Shown one piece after another: positions 63,477 through 64,000 of a DNA stretch of 64,000 nucleotides. A model generated the notes under the pieces. The model searched no databases. It was not told the origin of the DNA and saw only the letters and a program-made list of their open reading frames with translations. Where the stretch lies: NCBI RefSeq assembly GCF_900107935.1, contig NZ_FNVG01000002.1, forward strand, positions 186,001 through 250,000, read 5' to 3'. The position numbers and the translations under genes were made by a program. Positions within the stretch are counted from its first letter, which is position 1. Every line of letters starts with the position of its first letter. The stretch comes from Vibrio hangzhouensis (lineage in GTDB: Bacteria > Pseudomonadota > Gammaproteobacteria > Enterobacterales > Vibrionaceae).

Positions 63477-63728
63477 TTAGTCTTGATCGTCTTCGGCTTC
63501 CCATATTAATGGCCGATAAATCTCAACACGGTCGCCTTCATTAATTGCAGCTTCTAACGATGAAGTTTTTCCAAACACGCCAACTTTCTGTTGCTCAAGA
63601 TCAATAGATGGGAACATGGATAAGATTCGAGATTCATGAATAGCAGACATGATGGTAGCACCTGGTTCAACCTCAACGGGTAGCCAAACTTGCTCATTCT
63701 CTAGCGCATAAACAACACTCACTTTCAT
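63477..63728 (-). CDS. rnfH: RnfH family protein
   Basis: An 83-residue ubiquitin-like-fold protein of the RnfH family (VSVVYALENEQVWLPVEVEP, then AAINEGDRVEIYRPL). RnfH is found at the end of nif-linked rnfABCDGEH operons, as in Rhodobacter; its exact role is unclear. The start overlaps the rnfE stop in ATGA, so the genes are translationally coupled. Confidence 0.88.
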   Translation of the reverse strand: MKVSVVYALENEQVWLPVEVEPGATIMSAIHESRILSMFPSIDLEQQKVGVFGKTSSLEAAINEGDRVEIYRPLIWEAEDDQD

Positions 63729-64000
63729 ACATTACCTCCAGCGACAACATCATCCGCTCGCTGTCGTTCTTTATCCATTAGAGTAAGTTTTTGCTTTATT
63801 CCAAGCATCACGCCCAAAATTAAGAAACCGCCAGGGGGTAAAATCACTAACAGAACACCACGATAGTCAGGTATGACGGTCATTTCTAAAAAGGCAAAAT
63901 GTTCGCCTAGCAGTAGACTCGCATTGCTAAATAAAGTGCCACTGCCAATCACCTCCCTCAATCCTCCCAGAGCCACCAGTACCCAAGTAAAACCAAGTCC
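63725..64000 (-). CDS. rnfE: Electron transport complex subunit RnfE (5' end beyond the window)
   Basis: The last 91 residues of an inner-membrane subunit of the Rnf ion-pumping ferredoxin-NAD oxidoreductase. The frame is open to the right edge and reads GLGFTWVLVALGGLREVIGS, the conserved RnfE/NqrD pattern (GLREVIGSGTLF), followed by a hydrophobic helix (VLLVILPPGGFLILGVMLGI). The codon labelled as Met at 63976 is an internal GTG, not a start. In diazotrophs Rnf supplies reductant to ferredoxin or flavodoxin for nitrogenase. Confidence 0.88.
   Translation of the reverse strand, partial: GLGFTWVLVALGGLREVIGSGTLFSNASLLLGEHFAFLEMTVIPDYRGVLLVILPPGGFLILGVMLGIKQKLTLMDKERQRADDVVAGGNV

Overview
The window reads as chromosomal DNA of a marine gammaproteobacterium of the genus Vibrio. 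The support is protein-family recognition only: a ShyA-like M23 endopeptidase, a TraF_2-type barrel protein, OhrR/Ohr, a 532-residue isocitrate lyase with malate synthase G, and DmeF. The mix (manA, nagB, ohr, sugar and amine catabolism, many LysR regulators) resembles a Vibrio secondary chromosome, which is a weak inference. I see no rRNA, tRNA, insertion sequence, prophage or CRISPR array. The right edge carries the end of an rnfE-rnfH operon followed by a NifF-type flavodoxin with a sigma-54/NifA-style promoter, so the organism is probably a nitrogen-fixing Vibrio and the nif/rnf cluster continues beyond base 64000.

Layout. 1-4.3 kb, minus strand: a DUF1800 gene cut by the left edge, a small hypothetical, a ShyA-like peptidoglycan endopeptidase, a small CBM48-like protein and a membrane-anchored hypothetical. 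4.5-9.3 kb: a YjiH-family gate protein, a TraF-like outer-membrane protein behind a hairpin-rich leader, a porin with a distant CRP-like site, and a 60-residue ORF. 9.5-13.6 kb: sugar genes (a LacI-type regulator divergent from fructokinase with a perfect operator between them, a GNAT enzyme, and manA with an unusual inverted-repeat leader).

13.9-26.1 kb is the best-defined functional block. A minus-strand run of eight genes (puuD-puuR-puuC-puuB-aguB-aguA-gabD-gabT) faces a divergent pair (puuA and an NhaC-family transporter). Together they encode agmatine to N-carbamoylputrescine to putrescine, then the gamma-glutamylated Puu route to GABA, then succinate. Two near-identical 17-bp sequences in the divergent promoter region are the likely PuuR operators.

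26-45.3 kb: a set of mostly single genes (MFS transporter, EEP-family hydrolase, YhhY-like GNAT, alpha carbonic anhydrase, SMP-30 protein, Nudix hydrolase, iron alcohol dehydrogenase behind an FNR-like box, lipoprotein metallo-beta-lactamase-fold enzyme). A CDF metal exporter with its own MarR regulator and twin operators follows, then two DMT transporters, an ohrR-lysR operon divergent from ohr, nagB, a small lipoprotein and a nitrilase. Two long intergenic stretches (42.7-43.2 and 43.7-44.3 kb) hold hairpins and a possible small RNA.

45.4-51.5 kb: the glyoxylate shunt (glcB, a LysR regulator, aceA), an ADP-ribosyltransferase-like protein and a small exported protein. 51.7-61.5 kb: a 946-residue ACP / fatty acyl-AMP ligase / PlsC fusion, a lysR-yqjG-yqjG-doxX operon facing a second LysR gene, a metallo-beta-lactamase-fold protein with an altered metal motif, a YfgJ-like zinc ribbon and an AlkD-type glycosylase. 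61.8-64 kb: an isoprenylcysteine-methyltransferase-family protein, then nifF, rnfH and the 3' part of rnfE.
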